A DNA stretch of 64,000 nt from Roseovarius indicus (GTDB taxonomy: Bacteria; Pseudomonadota; Alphaproteobacteria; Rhodobacterales; Rhodobacteraceae). Below the pieces are notes generated by a model. The model was not told the origin of the DNA. It made no database searches and was given only the letters and a program-made list of their open reading frames with translations. A program made the translations under genes and the position numbers. Of the stretch, positions 1 to 8,986 are shown piece by piece (within the stretch, counting starts at the first letter, position 1; each line of letters begins with the position of its first letter). Where the stretch lies: the NCBI RefSeq assembly GCF_008728195.1, contig NZ_CP031598.1, positions 3,162,001-3,226,000 on the forward strand. Direction: 5' to 3'.

Positions 1-530
1 TGGCCGGTAAAGAACGGCGCCGCCTGGCCATTGAGCGCCCGCCGCACCACCGAATGCAGCCCGTCGGCGCCCACCACCAGGTCGGCCTTCACATCGACAC
101 CCCTGGCCAGCCCCACATCCGGCGGCTCGCCCGGCGTCACGTCCTCGGCATGCTGAAGCAGGCGGATCTTCACCCCCGCCTCCCGCGCGCCGGAGGCCAG
201 CACCTCGATCAGGTCGGCCCTATGGACGAAATGGTAATCGGCGCTCTCCAACCCGCCCAGGTCGAGCCGCAGCACCTCGCCGCCCCGGTAATCCTTCAGC
301 CGCACCGCCTGTCCCTGCACCGACACGTTGCGCAGCGCGTCCCCCAGCCCCAGCGCCTCCAGCACCCGGAAGCCGTTGGGGCTGACCTGTAAACCCGCGC
401 CCACCTCGCGGATCGTCTCGGCCTGCTCGAACACCGTCACATCGGCCCCGCGCAGCCGCAGCGCCCGCGCCGCCGCCAGCCCGCCGATGCCGCCGCCCAC
501 CACGACGATCTTCATGCCGTCCAAAGTCAT
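1..530 (-). CDS. FAD-dependent monooxygenase (UbiH / salicylate hydroxylase-like), partial
   Basis: The gene reads leftwards and runs off the window edge, so only about 176 N-terminal residues are seen. They begin MTLDGMKIVVVGGGIGGLAA, a Rossmann FAD-binding motif (GGGIGGL) followed by FEQA and by RADL and GADGLHS, the second FAD-contact motif of group A flavoprotein hydroxylases. Two in-frame ATGs lie at 530 and 515; the second starts directly at the conserved beta strand. Family members hydroxylate aromatic or ubiquinone-precursor rings using NAD(P)H and O2. The substrate cannot be told from this half. A neighbouring gene to the left would be needed to choose between ubiquinone synthesis and aromatic catabolism. 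Confidence 0.8.
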   Translation of the reverse strand, partial: MTLDGMKIVVVGGGIGGLAAARALRLRGADVTVFEQAETIREVGAGLQVSPNGFRVLEALGLGDALRNVSVQGQAVRLKDYRGGEVLRLDLGGLESADYHFVHRADLIEVLASGAREAGVKIRLLQHAEDVTPGEPPDVGLARGVDVKADLVVGADGLHSVVRRALNGQAAPFFTG

Positions 531-600
531 TTCCCGGTCCCCGGACAAAAAACGCCGGAGCTTTCACCCCGGCGCCTTGATCTTTCTCAGGCCGCGACCT

Positions 601-1056
601 CTAGTCGTCGCGGTGAACCTTCTCGCGCCGTTCGTGACGCTCCTGCGCCTCGAGGCTCATGGTCGCGATCGGGCGCGCATCCAGCCGCTTGAGGCTGATC
701 GGCTCGCCGGTCACCTCGCAATAGCCATATTCGCCCTCGTCGATCCGGCGCAGGGCCGAGTCGATTTTCGCAACCAGCTTGCGCTGGCGGTCGCGGGTGC
801 GCAGCTCCAGCGCGCGGTCGGTTTCCTCGCTGGCGCGGTCGGCCACATCGGGGATCGCGCGCGTGCTGTCCTGCAGCCCTTCGATCGTGTCGCGGCTGTC
901 TTCGAGCAGCTCGGATTTCCACTGGATCAGCTTCCGTCGGAAGTACTCCAGTTGCCGCTCGTTCATGAATGGTTCGTCTTCTGCGGGACTGTAGTCCTCG
1001 GGAAGAAAGACCTCGGCTTTCATTTCCACTCCCTCATCAAGGCCAGTGTCTGGCAT
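601..1056 (-). CDS. dksA: RNA polymerase-binding transcription factor DksA (zinc-less type)
   Basis: A 151-residue protein with the DksA layout: N-terminal helix, long coiled coil (about residues 31-105) whose tip carries DVADRAS (70-76), matching the Asp/Ala tip that acts in the RNA polymerase secondary channel, then a C-terminal globular part. Of the four zinc-finger cysteines of E. coli DksA only C113 remains; the others are T116, S134 and A137. Known DksA of Rhodobacter is likewise single-cysteine. With ppGpp the protein resets rRNA and amino-acid promoters. The start at 1056 is chosen because GAGGAG lies 6 nt upstream; ATGs at 1074 and 1023 are alternatives. It is divergent from the MoxR gene across about 160 bp. 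Confidence 0.93.
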   Translation of the reverse strand: MPDTGLDEGVEMKAEVFLPEDYSPAEDEPFMNERQLEYFRRKLIQWKSELLEDSRDTIEGLQDSTRAIPDVADRASEETDRALELRTRDRQRKLVAKIDSALRRIDEGEYGYCEVTGEPISLKRLDARPIATMSLEAQERHERREKVHRDD

Positions 1057-1215
1057 GGTATTCTCCTCAGACATTTGGCAAGCCCATAGGCCGAGCACTT
1101 ACACTTCCATCCGGCGAATGTCACTACACAAATACACGCCATTGCGGTGTTTTCTGCGGCGCAGTACGGTGCGAGGCGACCGTCTGAGCAAAGATGCAAA
1201 AAGGATATACAATTC

Positions 1216-2055
1216 ATGAAGTTCGCCGGAACCGAATCCTACGTCGCCACGGAAGACCTCACCGTCGCGGTCAACGCCGCCGTCACGCTCGAGCGTCCGC
1301 TGCTGGTCAAGGGCGAGCCCGGCACCGGCAAGACAGAGCTGGCCCGCCAGGTGGCCCAGGCGCTCGGCGTCGACATGCTCGAATGGAACATCAAGTCGAC
1401 CACCAAGGCCCAGCAGGGCCTCTACGAATACGACGCCGTCAGCCGCCTGCGCGACAGCCAGCTGGGCGACGAACGGGTGCATGACGTCAAGAACTACATC
1501 CGCAAGGGCAAGCTCTGGCAGGCCTTCGAGGCCGACAGCAAGCTCGTCCTCCTGATCGACGAGATCGACAAGGCCGATATCGAGTTCCCGAACGACCTCC
1601 TGCAGGAACTCGACAAGATGGAATTCCACGTCTACGAGACCGGCGAGACGATCCGCGCCAAGCACCGGCCCATCGTGATCATCACGTCCAACAACGAGAA
1701 AGAGCTGCCCGACGCCTTCCTGCGCCGCTGCTTCTTCCACTACATCCGCTTCCCCGATGTCGAGACGATGAAGAAGATCGTCGAGGTCCACCATCCCGGC
1801 ATCAAGGAACAGCTCCTGACCACCGCCCTCACCCAGTTCTACGAGATCCGCGACCAGGGCGGGCTCAAGAAAAAGCCCTCCACCTCCGAGGTGCTCGACT
1901 GGCTCAAGCTCATCCTCGCCGAAGACCTCACCGCCGAAGACCTGCGCCGCGACGGCGCCGATGCCCTGCCGAAACTGCACGGCGCGCTCCTCAAGAACGA
2001 GCAGGACGTGCACCTCTTCGAACGGCTCGCCTTCATGGCGCGGCGGCAACGCTGA
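1216..2055 (+). CDS. MoxR-family AAA+ ATPase
   Basis: A 279-residue AAA+ protein. Walker A is GEPGTGKTE (about residues 33-41), Walker B is VLLIDEIDKAD, sensor 1 is IITSNNEKELP and the arginine finger region is FLRRCFFHYIRFPD. MoxR ATPases act as chaperones that insert cofactors or metal ions, normally with a von Willebrand A partner; a VWA gene lies 2 kb downstream (4011-5195) on the same strand. The ATG at 1216 is preferred over the upstream ATG at 1147 because the protein then begins at the conserved MKFAGTESYVATEDL and an AAGGA lies before it. The client enzyme is unknown. Confidence 0.9.
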   Translation: MKFAGTESYVATEDLTVAVNAAVTLERPLLVKGEPGTGKTELARQVAQALGVDMLEWNIKSTTKAQQGLYEYDAVSRLRDSQLGDERVHDVKNYIRKGKLWQAFEADSKLVLLIDEIDKADIEFPNDLLQELDKMEFHVYETGETIRAKHRPIVIITSNNEKELPDAFLRRCFFHYIRFPDVETMKKIVEVHHPGIKEQLLTTALTQFYEIRDQGGLKKKPSTSEVLDWLKLILAEDLTAEDLRRDGADALPKLHGALLKNEQDVHLFERLAFMARRQR

Positions 2056-2438
2056 CGGCCGCGTCCGGGAGACGCTCGGGAAAATCCTTCCCCGGCCGGG
2101 CAAAGCGTGTAGGCTTGGCCGGGGCAGGTTCCTGCCCCGTACCGGACAGACAAGAGCGAGCCTTCGGACCCGTGCCAAGCGACAGCACCAAAGCGCAGCA
2201 GAGTGACCGGGGAATGTCGGCCCGCCACTTAGGTGGCCGCGCCGGGAAAACAGGAAACAAAACCACCCGGTTTTCGGAATTGTTTCGCACTTTCACCCCC
2301 CGCCTGGCCCCCGCGTTAACGAATCGCCCCGGCCACGGGAATGCCGCCTTTGTTCCCTATCCGCGACAGCATCCGCCCGCTAACCTGATCCCGGCCCCGC
2401 CGCGGGGCCGTTCCGTGTTTCCCGGTGTCGGAGGGTCC
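2056..2438 (+). other. 383-bp intergenic region with two GC hairpins
   Basis: No convincing gene. A perfect stem GGGGCAGG/CCTGCCCC with a TT loop spans 2121-2138 and may end the moxR transcript, although no T-run follows. A second perfect stem, CGGCCCCG/CGGGGCCG, spans 2392-2410, just upstream of the DUF2927 lipoprotein gene. A reading frame open from 2115 runs into the lipoprotein, but its upstream part has no protein-like features. Confidence 0.5.
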
Positions 2439-3821
2439 ATGCGCCGAATTCTGCTCCCCTTTTGCATGGTGCTCGGCGCCACGTTGCTCGGCGCCTGCGG
2501 CTCCGCCCCGCGCGAGGATGTGCCGTCGCGCGCCGCGACCCCCGAACAGACCGACCTGCCGCCGATGAAAGCCTTCTCGGTGGCCCATCCCGAGCCGCCC
2601 TCTCGCTCCAACCGCGACATCTACCGCGACTTCCTCGAACTCAGCTTCCAGCTCGAATCCGGCCGCCAGCTCGACCGCTTCTCGCGCTTCGAAGGCCCGA
2701 TCTCGATCCGCGTGACCGGCAGCCCGCCGCCCAGCCTGATGCCCGACCTCAACCGTCTGGTGACCCGGCTGCGTCGCGAGGCCGGCATCGACATCGGCCG
2801 GGTCCGCGGCCGCAACGCCTCCATCACAATCGAGGCCGTCAGCCGCGCCGACATCCGGCAATTCCTGCCCAAGGCCGCCTGTTTCGTCGTCCCCAACGTC
2901 TCCAGCCTGCAGGAATACCGCAGCGCCCGCCATTCGCGCCAGACCAACTGGAGCGACCTCGTCGAGCGCGAGCGCATCGCCATCTTCGTGCCCGGCGACA
3001 GCTCCCCGCAGGAGGTGCGCGACTGCCTGCACGAGGAACTGGCCCAGGCGCTCGGGCCGCTCAACGACCTCTACCGCCTGCCCGACAGCGTCTTCAACGA
3101 CGACAACGTGCACACCGTGCTCACCGGCTTCGACATGCTGATCCTGCGCGCCTATTACGCGCCCGAGCTGCAGGCCGGCATGACCCGCGAACAGGTGGCG
3201 TCCCGCCTGCCGGCGATCCTGTCACGGCTCAACCAGCGCGGCGACAGCATCGCCCCCCGCGCCCTCAAGGCCACGCCGCGGCCGTGGATCCGCGCAATCC
3301 AGACGGCCCTCGGGCCGGGCGCCTCCTCCGGCCAGCGCCGCCGCGCGGCGCAGGAAGCGCTCTCGATCGCCCGGTCGCAGGGCTGGCGCGACCACCGCCT
3401 CGCCTTCAGCCATTTCGCCCTCGGCCGCCTCACCCAGATGTCCGACCCCGACTTCGCCCTCGGCCAGTTCCTCGCCGCCGAGCGCATCTATGCCCAGACC
3501 CCGGGCACCGAGCTGCACCGCGCCTACTCGGCCTCGCAACTGGCCGCCTACGCCATCAGCCAGGGCCGCAGCGCCGAGGCCCTCCGCCTGATCGAACCCT
3601 ACAAGGCCATGGCCGAGCGGCACGAGAACGCCGCCTTGCTGGCCACGCTGATGATGCTCGAGGCCGAAGCGCTTGACCTCGCGGGACGCCCGGCCGAGGC
3701 CCAGGCCATCCGGCTGGACAGTATCGGCTGGGCGCGGTACGGGTTCGGGGCGGACTGGGCCGTGCGCGCAAAACTGCGCGAGATCTCGGCCCTCAGCCCG
3801 CAGAAGGAACCGAACGGGTAA
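2439..3821 (+). CDS. DUF2927 lipoprotein
   Basis: A 460-residue predicted lipoprotein. The signal MRRILLPFCMVLGATLLGAC ends in a lipobox (LLGAC, Cys20), so the mature protein should be membrane-anchored. About residues 60-260 match DUF2927, a family of alphaproteobacteria with a conserved CLHEELAQALG segment that resembles a zincin helix (HEE). A C-terminal stretch, about 300-440, looks helical and TPR-like. The start at 2439 follows GGAGGG and gives a complete signal peptide, while the earlier in-frame ATG (2115) would bury it. It sits between a MoxR ATPase and a VWA protein on the same strand. Its biochemical role is unknown. Confidence 0.8.
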   Translation: MRRILLPFCMVLGATLLGACGSAPREDVPSRAATPEQTDLPPMKAFSVAHPEPPSRSNRDIYRDFLELSFQLESGRQLDRFSRFEGPISIRVTGSPPPSLMPDLNRLVTRLRREAGIDIGRVRGRNASITIEAVSRADIRQFLPKAACFVVPNVSSLQEYRSARHSRQTNWSDLVERERIAIFVPGDSSPQEVRDCLHEELAQALGPLNDLYRLPDSVFNDDNVHTVLTGFDMLILRAYYAPELQAGMTREQVASRLPAILSRLNQRGDSIAPRALKATPRPWIRAIQTALGPGASSGQRRRAAQEALSIARSQGWRDHRLAFSHFALGRLTQMSDPDFALGQFLAAERIYAQTPGTELHRAYSASQLAAYAISQGRSAEALRLIEPYKAMAERHENAALLATLMMLEAEALDLAGRPAEAQAIRLDSIGWARYGFGADWAVRAKLREISALSPQKEPNG

Positions 3822-3829
3822 TCTGAACC

Positions 3830-4000
3830 ATGCTACTTGCCTTGATAGGCGCAGCAATTGGGGCCCTCCTCGGCGCGGTCGTCGCGCGCCGCCGCAAGGG
3901 CTCCATGACGGACATGCTGCAATACGGCGCCGTCTTCGCCATCATGTTCGCGCTCGCGGGCCTGTTCCTGACCATCTTCATCGTCCGGGCCTCGGGCTGA
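3830..4000 (+). CDS. Small two-helix membrane protein, unknown function
   Basis: A 56-residue reading frame, MLLALIGAAIGALLGAVVAR then RRKGSMTDMLQYG then a second hydrophobic helix. It fits two transmembrane helices joined by a short basic loop. It starts 8 bp after the DUF2927 stop and ends 10 bp before the VWA gene, so the three appear co-transcribed. Codon use matches its neighbours. I do not recognise a family; a membrane anchor or accessory to the MoxR/VWA module is an inference from position only. Confidence 0.7.
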   Translation: MLLALIGAAIGALLGAVVARRRKGSMTDMLQYGAVFAIMFALAGLFLTIFIVRASG

Positions 4001-4010
4001 GGGGGCGGCG

Positions 4011-5195
4011 ATGTTCCTTCCCTTCTTCGAGAACCTGCGCAAATCCGGCCTGCCGGTCTCGCTGCGCGAATACCTGACCTTTCTCGAAGCGATGTCGGCG
4101 AACCTCGTCACCTACGACATCGAGGGCTTCTACTACCTCGCCCGCGCGGCCATGGTGAAGGACGAGCGGATGATCGACCGCTTCGACCGCGCCTTCGCCG
4201 CCAGCTTCGAAGGCCTCGAACAGATCAGCGCGAGCGAAGTGCTCGACGCCGTCGACCTGCCTCAGGAATGGCTGGAAAAGATGGCCGAGAAACACCTTTC
4301 GCCCGAAGAGAAGGCAGAGATCGAGGCCCTTGGCGGCTTCGACAAGCTGATGGAAACCCTCAAGGAACGCCTCAAGGAACAGGAAGGCCGCCACCAGGGC
4401 GGCAACAAGTGGATCGGCACCGCCGGCACCTCCCCCTTCGGCGCCTACGGCTACAACCCCGAAGGCGTCCGCATCGGCCAGAAGGAAAGCCGCCACCAGC
4501 GCGCGGTCAAGGTCTGGGACAAGCGCGAGTTCCGCAATTTCGACGACTCCGTCGAAATCGGCACCCGCAACATCAAGGTCGCCCTCAAACGCCTGCGCAA
4601 CTGGGCCCGCCAGGGCGCCGCCGACGAGCTTGACCTGAACGGCACCATCCGCGCCACCGCCGAGCACGGCTATCTCGACGTCAAGATGCGCCCCGAGCGC
4701 CACAACGCCGTCAAGGTCCTGCTCTTCCTCGACGTCGGCGGCAGCATGGACCCCCATATCAAGGTCGTGGAAGAGCTCTTCTCCGCCGCCCGGACCGAGT
4801 TCAAGCACCTCGAATATTTCTACTTCCACAACTGCCTCTACGAAGGCGTCTGGCGCGACAACCGCCGCCGCTGGGATGCGCAAACCCCCACCGAAGAGAT
4901 CCTGCGCACCTACGGCTCCGACTACAAATGTATCTTCGTCGGCGACGCCTCCATGTCGCCCTACGAAATCGCCTACCCCGGCGGCGCCAACGAACACTGG
5001 AACGCCGAAGCCGGCCAGGTCTGGCTCCAGCGCGCCCGCGAACAATGGCCCCAGCACCTCTGGATCAACCCGGTGCCCGAGAATTACTGGCCCTACACCC
5101 AGTCCGTCCAGATGATCCGCGAGATCTTCGAAGACCGCATGGTCCCGATGACCCTCGCCGGCATCGAGGAAGGCATGAAGGAACTCGGGCGCTAA
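4011..5195 (+). CDS. VWA domain-containing CoxE-like protein
   Basis: A 394-residue cytoplasmic protein of the CoxE-like VWA type (opening MFLPFFENLRKSGLPVSLRE). The MIDAS-like sequence is DVGGSMD starting at residue 241, where the canonical DxSxS has its first Ser replaced by Gly, as is common in this subgroup. It continues with FFHNCLYEGVWRDN and FVGDASMSPYEI. CoxE-type VWA proteins work with MoxR ATPases in metal-cofactor insertion or complex remodelling; the MoxR gene at 1216-2055 is the obvious partner. No CO-dehydrogenase-like client is present in this window. Confidence 0.88.
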   Translation: MFLPFFENLRKSGLPVSLREYLTFLEAMSANLVTYDIEGFYYLARAAMVKDERMIDRFDRAFAASFEGLEQISASEVLDAVDLPQEWLEKMAEKHLSPEEKAEIEALGGFDKLMETLKERLKEQEGRHQGGNKWIGTAGTSPFGAYGYNPEGVRIGQKESRHQRAVKVWDKREFRNFDDSVEIGTRNIKVALKRLRNWARQGAADELDLNGTIRATAEHGYLDVKMRPERHNAVKVLLFLDVGGSMDPHIKVVEELFSAARTEFKHLEYFYFHNCLYEGVWRDNRRRWDAQTPTEEILRTYGSDYKCIFVGDASMSPYEIAYPGGANEHWNAEAGQVWLQRAREQWPQHLWINPVPENYWPYTQSVQMIREIFEDRMVPMTLAGIEEGMKELGR

Positions 5196-5272
5196 CCCAC
5201 GGCCTAGCGAAACCGCGCCCAGCCCCGCATGTCGATGTAGACAAATCCGCCGCGCCGTGAGACAGGCACACC

Positions 5273-6214
5273 ATGAGCGCGCGCAAGATCATCATCGACA
5301 CCGACCCGGGCCAGGACGACGCCGTCGCGATCCTGCTGGCGCTCGCCAGCCCCGACGAGATCGAGCTTCTGGGCCTCACCTGCGTCGCCGGCAACGTCCC
5401 GCTCGACCTCACCGCCCGCAACGCCCGCATGGTCTGCGAACTGGCCGGCCGCACCGATATCCCCGTCTTCGCCGGCTGCGACAGGCCCTTGGGCCGCGAG
5501 CTCGTCACCGCCGAGCATGTCCACGGCAAGACCGGCCTCGACGGCCCCGACCTGCCCGAACCCGCCATGCCGCTGGCCGACACCCACGCCGTCGACTTCC
5601 TCGTCGACACCCTGCGCGTCGAACCCGCGGGCACCGTCACCCTCGTGCCCATCGGGCCACTCACCAACATCGCCGCCGCCTTCAAGGCCGCCCCGGATAT
5701 CGTTGAAAAGGTTCACGAAATCGTCCTCATGGGCGGCGCCTATTTCGAGGTCGGCAACATCACCCCGGCGGCCGAGTTCAACATCCACGTCGACCCGCAG
5801 GCCGCCGACATCGTCTTCCGCGCCGGCGCCCCCATCACCGTCATGCCGCTCGACGTCACCCACAAGGCGCTCGTCACCAAACCCCGCAACGACGCCTTCC
5901 GCGCCCTCGGCACCTCCGTCGGCACCGCCGTCGCCCAGATGACCGATTTCTTCGAACGTTTCGACAAGGAGAAATACGGCTCCGCCGGCGCCCCCCTCCA
6001 CGACCCCTGCACCGTGGCCTACCTCCTGAACCCCGAGCTCTTCACCGGTCGCCACATCAACGTGGAAATCGAAACCACCTCCGAGCTCACCATGGGCATG
6101 ACCGTCGCCGACTGGTGGCGCGTCACCCGCCGCACGCCCAACGCCCTCTTCATCGGCGACCTCGACGCCGACGGATTCTTCGACCTGCTGACGGAAAGGC
6201 TGGCCCGGCTGTGA
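5273..6214 (+). CDS. Inosine/uridine-preferring nucleoside hydrolase
   Basis: A 313-residue member of the IU-nucleoside hydrolase family. The calcium and ribose-binding cluster DTDPGQDDA is at residues 9-17 and EFNIHVDPQAA is in the middle of the protein. The family cleaves the N-glycosidic bond of ribonucleosides to ribose and free base for salvage. Its stop overlaps the GTG start of the acetyltransferase gene by 4 nt, which indicates translational coupling. Length is normal for the family. The exact nucleoside preference cannot be read from sequence. Confidence 0.93.
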   Translation: MSARKIIIDTDPGQDDAVAILLALASPDEIELLGLTCVAGNVPLDLTARNARMVCELAGRTDIPVFAGCDRPLGRELVTAEHVHGKTGLDGPDLPEPAMPLADTHAVDFLVDTLRVEPAGTVTLVPIGPLTNIAAAFKAAPDIVEKVHEIVLMGGAYFEVGNITPAAEFNIHVDPQAADIVFRAGAPITVMPLDVTHKALVTKPRNDAFRALGTSVGTAVAQMTDFFERFDKEKYGSAGAPLHDPCTVAYLLNPELFTGRHINVEIETTSELTMGMTVADWWRVTRRTPNALFIGDLDADGFFDLLTERLARL

Positions 6215-6657
6215 CCGCTCTCACCATCGCCAAGACCGACGACCTCGACCGGATCATGCGCCTCGTCTCCGACTACCACGGCGAGGAAGGCATCGCCCAA
6301 TCCGAAGACACCCGCCGCGCCGCCATCCTGCCCCTGCTCGAAGGCTCGCCCCACGGCGTCATCTACCTGATGGGCCCGGCCCGCGCCCCCATCGGCTATG
6401 TCGTGGTCTGCTTCGGCTGGTCCATCGAATTCGGCGGCATGGATGGCTTCGTCGACGAAATCTACGTCCGCCCCGCCGTGCGCGGCCGCGGCATCGGCAC
6501 CGAAGTCCTCCACACCCTGCCCAAGGCACTCGCCAAGGCCGGCATGAAGGCCATCCACCTCGAGGTCGGCAACGAGAACCCCCGCGCCCGCAAGCTCTAC
6601 GAGAAACTCGGCTTCCGCGCCCGCGAAGGCTACGGCATGATGACCCGCGAGCTGTAA
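6211..6657 (+). CDS. GNAT-family N-acetyltransferase
   Basis: A 148-residue GNAT protein. The acetyl-CoA pyrophosphate-binding segment is VRPAVRGRGIGTEVL (an R/Q-x-x-G-x-G/A-type motif), followed by LEVGNENPRARKLYEKLGF, the typical motif B and C end. I chose the GTG start at 6211 because it overlaps the nucleoside hydrolase stop (GTGA) and gives a full N-terminus MTALTIAKTDDLDRI; the nearest upstream ATG would extend about 30 residues into the previous gene. The acceptor is unknown. Confidence 0.88.
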   Translation: MTALTIAKTDDLDRIMRLVSDYHGEEGIAQSEDTRRAAILPLLEGSPHGVIYLMGPARAPIGYVVVCFGWSIEFGGMDGFVDEIYVRPAVRGRGIGTEVLHTLPKALAKAGMKAIHLEVGNENPRARKLYEKLGFRAREGYGMMTREL

Positions 6658-6699
6658 GCGCCCCCTAGCCATTCGCGGCGGAACACTTATCTTTCGTCC

Positions 6700-8118
6700 A
6701 TGACCCTGACGATTCCGTTCGACAACTCCTACGCCCGCCTGCCCGCGCGGTTCTACACCCGGCTGAACCCCATGCCGGTGAAGACCCCGCAACTCATCCG
6801 CTTCAACCACGCGCTGGCGGCCGAGATGGGCATCACCCCCGGCACCGACGAGGAGATCGCGCTCGCCTTCTCCGGCAACACGCCCCCCGACGGCGCCGAC
6901 CCGCTGGCCCAGGCCTATGCCGGGCACCAGTTCGGCGGCTTCTCGCCCCAGCTGGGCGACGGCCGCGCCAACCTGCTGGGCGAGACGGTGGCGAACGGCA
7001 AACGCTACGATATCCAGCTCAAGGGCTCCGGCCCCACCCCCTATTCCCGGATGGGCGACGGCCGCAACTGGATGGGCCCCGTGCTGCGCGAATACGTGGT
7101 CTCGGAAGCCATGCACGCGCTCGGCATCCCCACCACCCGCGCGCTCGCCGCCGTGGCCACCGGTGAACGCGTCTATCGCGAAAACGGCGGCATGCCGGGC
7201 GCGGTGCTGGCCCGCGTCGCCTCCAGCCATATCCGCGTCGGCACCTTCCAGTTCTTCGCCGCCCGCCGCGACACCGAAGGCTTGCAAGCCCTCTTCGACC
7301 ACACCGTCGAGCGCCACTATCCGGGCGTCGAAACCCCCACCGACCTCCTCGACGCCGTCATCGCCCGGCAGGCGAAACTGATCGCGCAATGGATGTCCGT
7401 GGGCTTCATCCACGGCGTCATGAACACCGACAACAGCACGCTCTCGGGCGAAACCATCGACTATGGCCCTTGCGCCTTCATGGACACCTACCACCCCGAC
7501 ACAGTCTATTCCTCGATCGACGCGCATGGGCGCTATGCCTATTCCAACCAGCCCAACGTGATCGTCTGGAACATGGCGCAGTTGGCCACCGCCCTCGTGC
7601 CGCTCATGCCCGATCAGGACGCGGCCATCGAGACATTCACCAAGTCCGTCCACGCCATGCCCGACCAGATCCATGCCGAATGGATGACCCTCTTCCGCGC
7701 CAAGCTGGGCCTCGCCACCCAGGACGACGGCGACGAAGAGCTCATCACCGGCCTCCTGCGCCGCATGGCCGAGAACCGCGCCGATTTCACCAACACCTTC
7801 CGGGCGCTCCCCGCCGGCACCGCCCGCGACCAGTTCCTCGACCCCAAAGCCTTCGACGAATGGGAACCGCTCTGGCGCAAACGGCTGGAGGCAGAGGACG
7901 ACCCCGAGACCCGCATGCGCGCCGCCAACCCGGCGGTCATCCCGCGCAATCACCGCGTCGAACAGATGATCCAGGCCGCCGTTCAGGGCGATTTCGGCCC
8001 CTTCGAACGGCTGAACGACGTGCTGGCCAACCCTTACGAGGATCAACCCGACGCGGCCGATCTCACCCGCCCGCCGGAACCCTCGGAAGTCGTCCACCAG
8101 ACATTCTGCGGCACCTGA
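6700..8118 (+). CDS. selO: Protein adenylyltransferase SelO (YdiU)
   Basis: A 472-residue SelO pseudokinase. Conserved segments seen are [17 protein letters not shown], the Lys of the inverted nucleotide pocket in [26 protein letters not shown] and the metal-binding Asp in DYGPCAFMD. It ends in FCGT, the usual C-terminus with a conserved Cys (selenocysteine in some eukaryotes). SelO transfers AMP to protein Ser/Thr/Tyr and is linked to oxidative-stress and S-glutathionylation control. It starts 42 bp after the GNAT gene. A 54-bp iterated repeat lies downstream of it. Confidence 0.96.
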   Translation: MTLTIPFDNSYARLPARFYTRLNPMPVKTPQLIRFNHALAAEMGITPGTDEEIALAFSGNTPPDGADPLAQAYAGHQFGGFSPQLGDGRANLLGETVANGKRYDIQLKGSGPTPYSRMGDGRNWMGPVLREYVVSEAMHALGIPTTRALAAVATGERVYRENGGMPGAVLARVASSHIRVGTFQFFAARRDTEGLQALFDHTVERHYPGVETPTDLLDAVIARQAKLIAQWMSVGFIHGVMNTDNSTLSGETIDYGPCAFMDTYHPDTVYSSIDAHGRYAYSNQPNVIVWNMAQLATALVPLMPDQDAAIETFTKSVHAMPDQIHAEWMTLFRAKLGLATQDDGDEELITGLLRRMAENRADFTNTFRALPAGTARDQFLDPKAFDEWEPLWRKRLEAEDDPETRMRAANPAVIPRNHRVEQMIQAAVQGDFGPFERLNDVLANPYEDQPDAADLTRPPEPSEVVHQTFCGT

Positions 8119-8194
8119 CCGCCGGACGTGCCCGTTGCGCGCGGAACAACATCTCGTGCAGCGGGCCACCGAACGCCACATTAACACCGGGGGT

Positions 8195-8248
8195 CACCGC
8201 CCCCCGCACCGACGTGATACCGACAAAATACCGACGTTATACCGACGT
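8195..8248 (+). repeat. 54-bp iterated repeat, copy 1 (11-nt period)
   Basis: The 44 bp at 8205-8248 are identical to 59964-60007; the extended 54-bp copies (8195-8248 and 59954-60007) differ at one base. Inside, the core ACCGAC recurs every 11 nt (CGCACCGAC, GTGATACCGAC, AAAATACCGAC, GTTATACCGAC), that is about one helical turn. It lies between convergent selO and the DUF2238 gene. No known element is recognised. Confidence 0.9.
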
Positions 8249-8282
8249 CGGAATCCCAGCAAAACAAGGCCGTTAACCTGAT

Positions 8283-8302
8283 TCGGCCCGAAACGGGGCC
8301 GA
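8283..8302. terminator. Hairpin between convergent genes
   Basis: Stem TCGGCCC/GGGCCGA with loop GAAACG, just past the DUF2238 stop and downstream of selO. A GC-rich stem between convergent genes suggests a bidirectional terminator, but there is no clear T-run on either side. Confidence 0.45.
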
Positions 8303-8307
8303 CACCG

Positions 8308-8946
8308 CTATTTCCGCCGCAATCTCCGGAAGTAGCGCGGGTTGCGCGTGACGAACTCGTCGATCAGCACCGCCAGCCCGCCCCGGGCCTGCCCCTTGAG
8401 GTATCCGAACCCCGTCGCCGCCCCGATGAAGGCCCCCACCGCGTCGACGATCAGGTCGCCCATCGTGTCCATCAGCCCCGATTTCTGCATGTTGAACCCG
8501 AAGGCCTGGTCCATGAAGAACTCGAATATCTCCCAGGCCGTGCCGATGGTGATCCCGAAACAGAAGGCGAAAAACGCCACGGCAATCGGCGGCGCCGCAT
8601 AACGATCACCCTGGAACATCATGAAAACCAAGACAAATCCGATCAGCCCGAACCCCACGGCCGAGGCGCCGTGCATCACCATGTCCCACCACCAGAACCG
8701 CTCGTAGAAGTCATAGACCTCGCCCAGGAACAGCGTGGCGCCCACGAAGATCACCAGCGCCGCGATGAAGCTGGGCGGCACGTGAATCTCCGTCCACCGC
8801 GCCACCACCACCGGCGCCAGCGACAGCGCCAGCGTGCCAAGTGCCACGAACGCGAGCTCCCACCGCAGCTCCGCCAGCGCGAACAGCACCACCCCGGCCA
8901 GCGCCAGCCAGATCGCGCGTGCCAGCCATGTCTGATCTGCGAACAT
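8308..8946 (-). CDS. DUF2238 (YjdF-like) integral membrane protein
   Basis: A 212-residue protein with about six hydrophobic helices. Conserved family features are WWWDMVMHGASAVG, TAWEIFEFFMDQ and DTMGDLIVDAVGAFIGA, where His, Glu and Asp residues sit inside or beside the helices. This resembles the membrane-bound arrangement of the DUF2238/YjdF family, whose function is unknown. It is divergent from the endonuclease/phosphatase gene by 40 bp, so the two promoters must overlap. Confidence 0.85.
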   Translation of the reverse strand: MFADQTWLARAIWLALAGVVLFALAELRWELAFVALGTLALSLAPVVVARWTEIHVPPSFIAALVIFVGATLFLGEVYDFYERFWWWDMVMHGASAVGFGLIGFVLVFMMFQGDRYAAPPIAVAFFAFCFGITIGTAWEIFEFFMDQAFGFNMQKSGLMDTMGDLIVDAVGAFIGAATGFGYLKGQARGGLAVLIDEFVTRNPRYFRRLRRK

Positions 8947-8986
8947 GGGTGATGTGTCTCCTGCAAACGGATGATATTGCAGGGAT

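Noticed and set aside
8195..8248. Iterons as a replication origin
   Set aside because: No rep, dnaA or parA/B gene, no AT-rich unwinding region, and an identical copy near uvrA argue against an origin.
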